From positions 682,001 through 746,000 of the forward strand of contig NZ_JAJIRO010000004.1 in NCBI RefSeq assembly GCF_025717535.1: 64,000 nucleotides of DNA, in the 5' to 3' direction. The notes beneath the pieces were generated by a model, which saw nothing but the letters and a program-made list of their open reading frames with translations, searched no databases and was not told where the DNA came from. Below are positions 59,066 through 64,000 of this stretch, one piece after another. Each line of letters begins with the position of its first letter. Position 1 is the stretch's first letter. Source of the stretch: Paucibacter sp. Y2R2-4. Its GTDB lineage: Bacteria > Pseudomonadota > Gammaproteobacteria > Burkholderiales > Burkholderiaceae_C. The position numbers were made by a program, and so were the translations under genes.

Positions 59066-59664
59066 GCCGAACCGTGATCCGCGTTGAGCGGCAGCGCCAA
59101 GCTAGCCACCCAGCCCGCCGGCAGCGCCAGGGGCTGACATAGGCAGGCAGCGAGGGCAAGCGCCCGTTCAGCTTCGTCTGAGCATTCAGCGAGCGCCAGG
59201 CCCTTCAGCTTGAGCCGCGCCTCATGATCGGCCCAGGCCTGGGCAAAGCCGGCGCCATTTTTCGCCAGCAAGCTGGTGTGAACTTGCAGCCCTAGGTAGT
59301 CGCGCGCCACCGCTGCCCAGTCGGGTGGCGTTTCATCGCGCACGACATCGATGCCAATCGGTCCCTGCAAGTTCACGGCCGCCAGAGAAAGCCCCACTTC
59401 GTGGCTGAAAGAGAGGCCCATCGAATCCCTGAGGCCCGGGCCTTCCAAGCGCGGCGGCTGGCCTGGCACCGAGTTGATGCCAATGGTGCATAACGGTATT
59501 TTCAAGCGCATGGCCAAGGCCTCGCGCAGCGCATTGCGCAGCCGTGCCCGAGCCTGCGGGCGCGGCAGCTGCGGGTCCAGACGCAGCGCCAGCACAAAGA
59601 CACTGATGCACGGGTCTATCGCCTCCCCAGGCCAAAACACGACTGGCAGCGCCGAGGCCTCCAT
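59062..59664 (-). CDS. 4'-phosphopantetheinyl transferase-superfamily protein
   Basis: A 200-aa protein of the Sfp/AcpS type. GLSFSHEVGLSLAAV and IGIDVVRDE provide the metal-binding Asp region, and WADHEARLKLKG takes the place of the catalytic WxxKEAxxKxxG motif. The Lys of KEA is His here, while the Glu and following Lys are kept. It would load phosphopantetheine onto the carrier domain of the NRPS that ends 10 bp upstream on the same strand. The short spacing supports one operon and a dedicated partner. Activity is likely but the KEA change lowers certainty. Confidence 0.75.
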   Translation of the reverse strand: MEASALPVVFWPGEAIDPCISVFVLALRLDPQLPRPQARARLRNALREALAMRLKIPLCTIGINSVPGQPPRLEGPGLRDSMGLSFSHEVGLSLAAVNLQGPIGIDVVRDETPPDWAAVARDYLGLQVHTSLLAKNGAGFAQAWADHEARLKLKGLALAECSDEAERALALAACLCQPLALPAGWVASLALPLNADHGSA

Positions 59665-59674
59665 CCGCCTCTCC

Positions 59675-63712
<4,038 letters not shown>

Positions 63713-63876
63713 GGAGAACAGACTCGGCGGCGCAGCGCTCAAAAGAAGAAGTACATATGAAACTGAGATCCAGGCCTTGGATTCAGAGCCCGGGCCGGCC
63801 TTTGCAGCACGAGAGACTGCGCCCAGGTGCAATGGTACGACCTCATGCAAGCCTGCCAGCAAGGGACAATCCGGCC

Positions 63877-64000
63877 ATGCACCTCTCCGCTCAGCCCCGG
63901 GACGCCCGCTTCAAGGAAGCCACGGCCCAAACCATTTCCACCACCGTGGCGCACCAAGTGCGCACCGCCACCGTGCGCGACGATCTGGTGGGCTGGGTGC
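63877..64000 (+). CDS. Partial CDS at window edge, unknown
   Basis: An ATG at 63877 preceded by AAGGGA opens a frame that stays open to the window end (41 codons: MHLSAQPRDARFKEATAQT...). It is divergent from the NRPS gene with about 165 bp between. The visible part is polar and helical with no signal peptide. Too little is present to name a family. Confidence 0.4.
   Translation, partial: MHLSAQPRDARFKEATAQTISTTVAHQVRTATVRDDLVGWV

Overview
The window is a GC-rich, gene-dense chromosomal segment of a Gram-negative betaproteobacterium, most likely in the Burkholderiales (Roseateles/Paucibacter/Rubrivivax-type lineage). That placement is inferred from gene content and codon bias: sigma54-type type IV pilin genes, an FMN-riboswitch-controlled type II lumazine synthase, a Pls/PosA-type NRPS, a WS/DGAT enzyme and many Tat/Sec exported proteins. 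No rRNA, tRNA, CRISPR array, complete insertion sequence or prophage was found. All coordinates and start choices were read by eye.

Layout. 1-3,000: a minus-strand pair of M16 peptidases, active plus Zn-ligand-less, the second cut by the window edge. 3,000-7,450: a VOC protein, a TfoX C-terminal-domain protein and a KefB-type antiporter, then a convergent SulP anion transporter. 7,450-11,650: two translationally coupled diguanylate cyclases with periplasmic TPR-like sensors. 11,900-17,050: a plus-strand run of TetR, DUF2867, ABC1/UbiB-like kinase, a small membrane protein, a BAAT-type hydrolase and a beta-propeller lipoprotein. 17,100-18,420: an HTH regulator and a small exported protein bracketed by a 17-bp REP-like sequence.

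18,440-34,050 is the most striking block. A Yej/Dpp-type peptide ABC transporter (two permeases and a fused double ATPase) lies on the minus strand. Divergently from it lie six consecutive paralogous periplasmic peptide-binding proteins of about 600-623 aa. One transporter core with six interchangeable receptors would widen its substrate range.

34,390-37,790 is a lipid locus: wax ester/diacylglycerol acyltransferase plus two alpha/beta hydrolases. 37,800-42,000 holds three near-identical type IV pilin genes. Each has its own sigma54-like promoter, paired upstream palindromic sites and terminator, and an O-antigen-ligase/PglL-type oligosaccharyltransferase follows them. A class II cyclic-nucleotide phosphodiesterase-like gene (42,000-42,773) lies beside them. 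43,000-48,100: a 1,442-aa SNF2-family helicase and a beta-barrel-like protein. 48,100-48,935: an FMN riboswitch and ribH (type II). 48,930-52,120: a minus-strand operon of a divergent MurA paralogue, a TIGR02285-like binding protein and an RluA-type pseudouridine synthase. 52,270-57,600: a solute-binding protein, a nitronate monooxygenase-like enzyme, a DUF1579-like Tat protein, an S1/P1 nuclease and an Lrp/AsnC regulator. 57,680-59,065: a small coupled ORF and a TPR protein. 59,060-63,712: a phosphopantetheinyl transferase and a Pls/PosA-type non-ribosomal peptide synthetase. A divergent partial gene starts at 63,877.

The best candidates for an undescribed system are the six-receptor peptide transporter, the triplicated sigma54/UAS pilin array with its glycosyltransferase, and the membrane-bound single-module NRPS with its dedicated, unusual PPTase.
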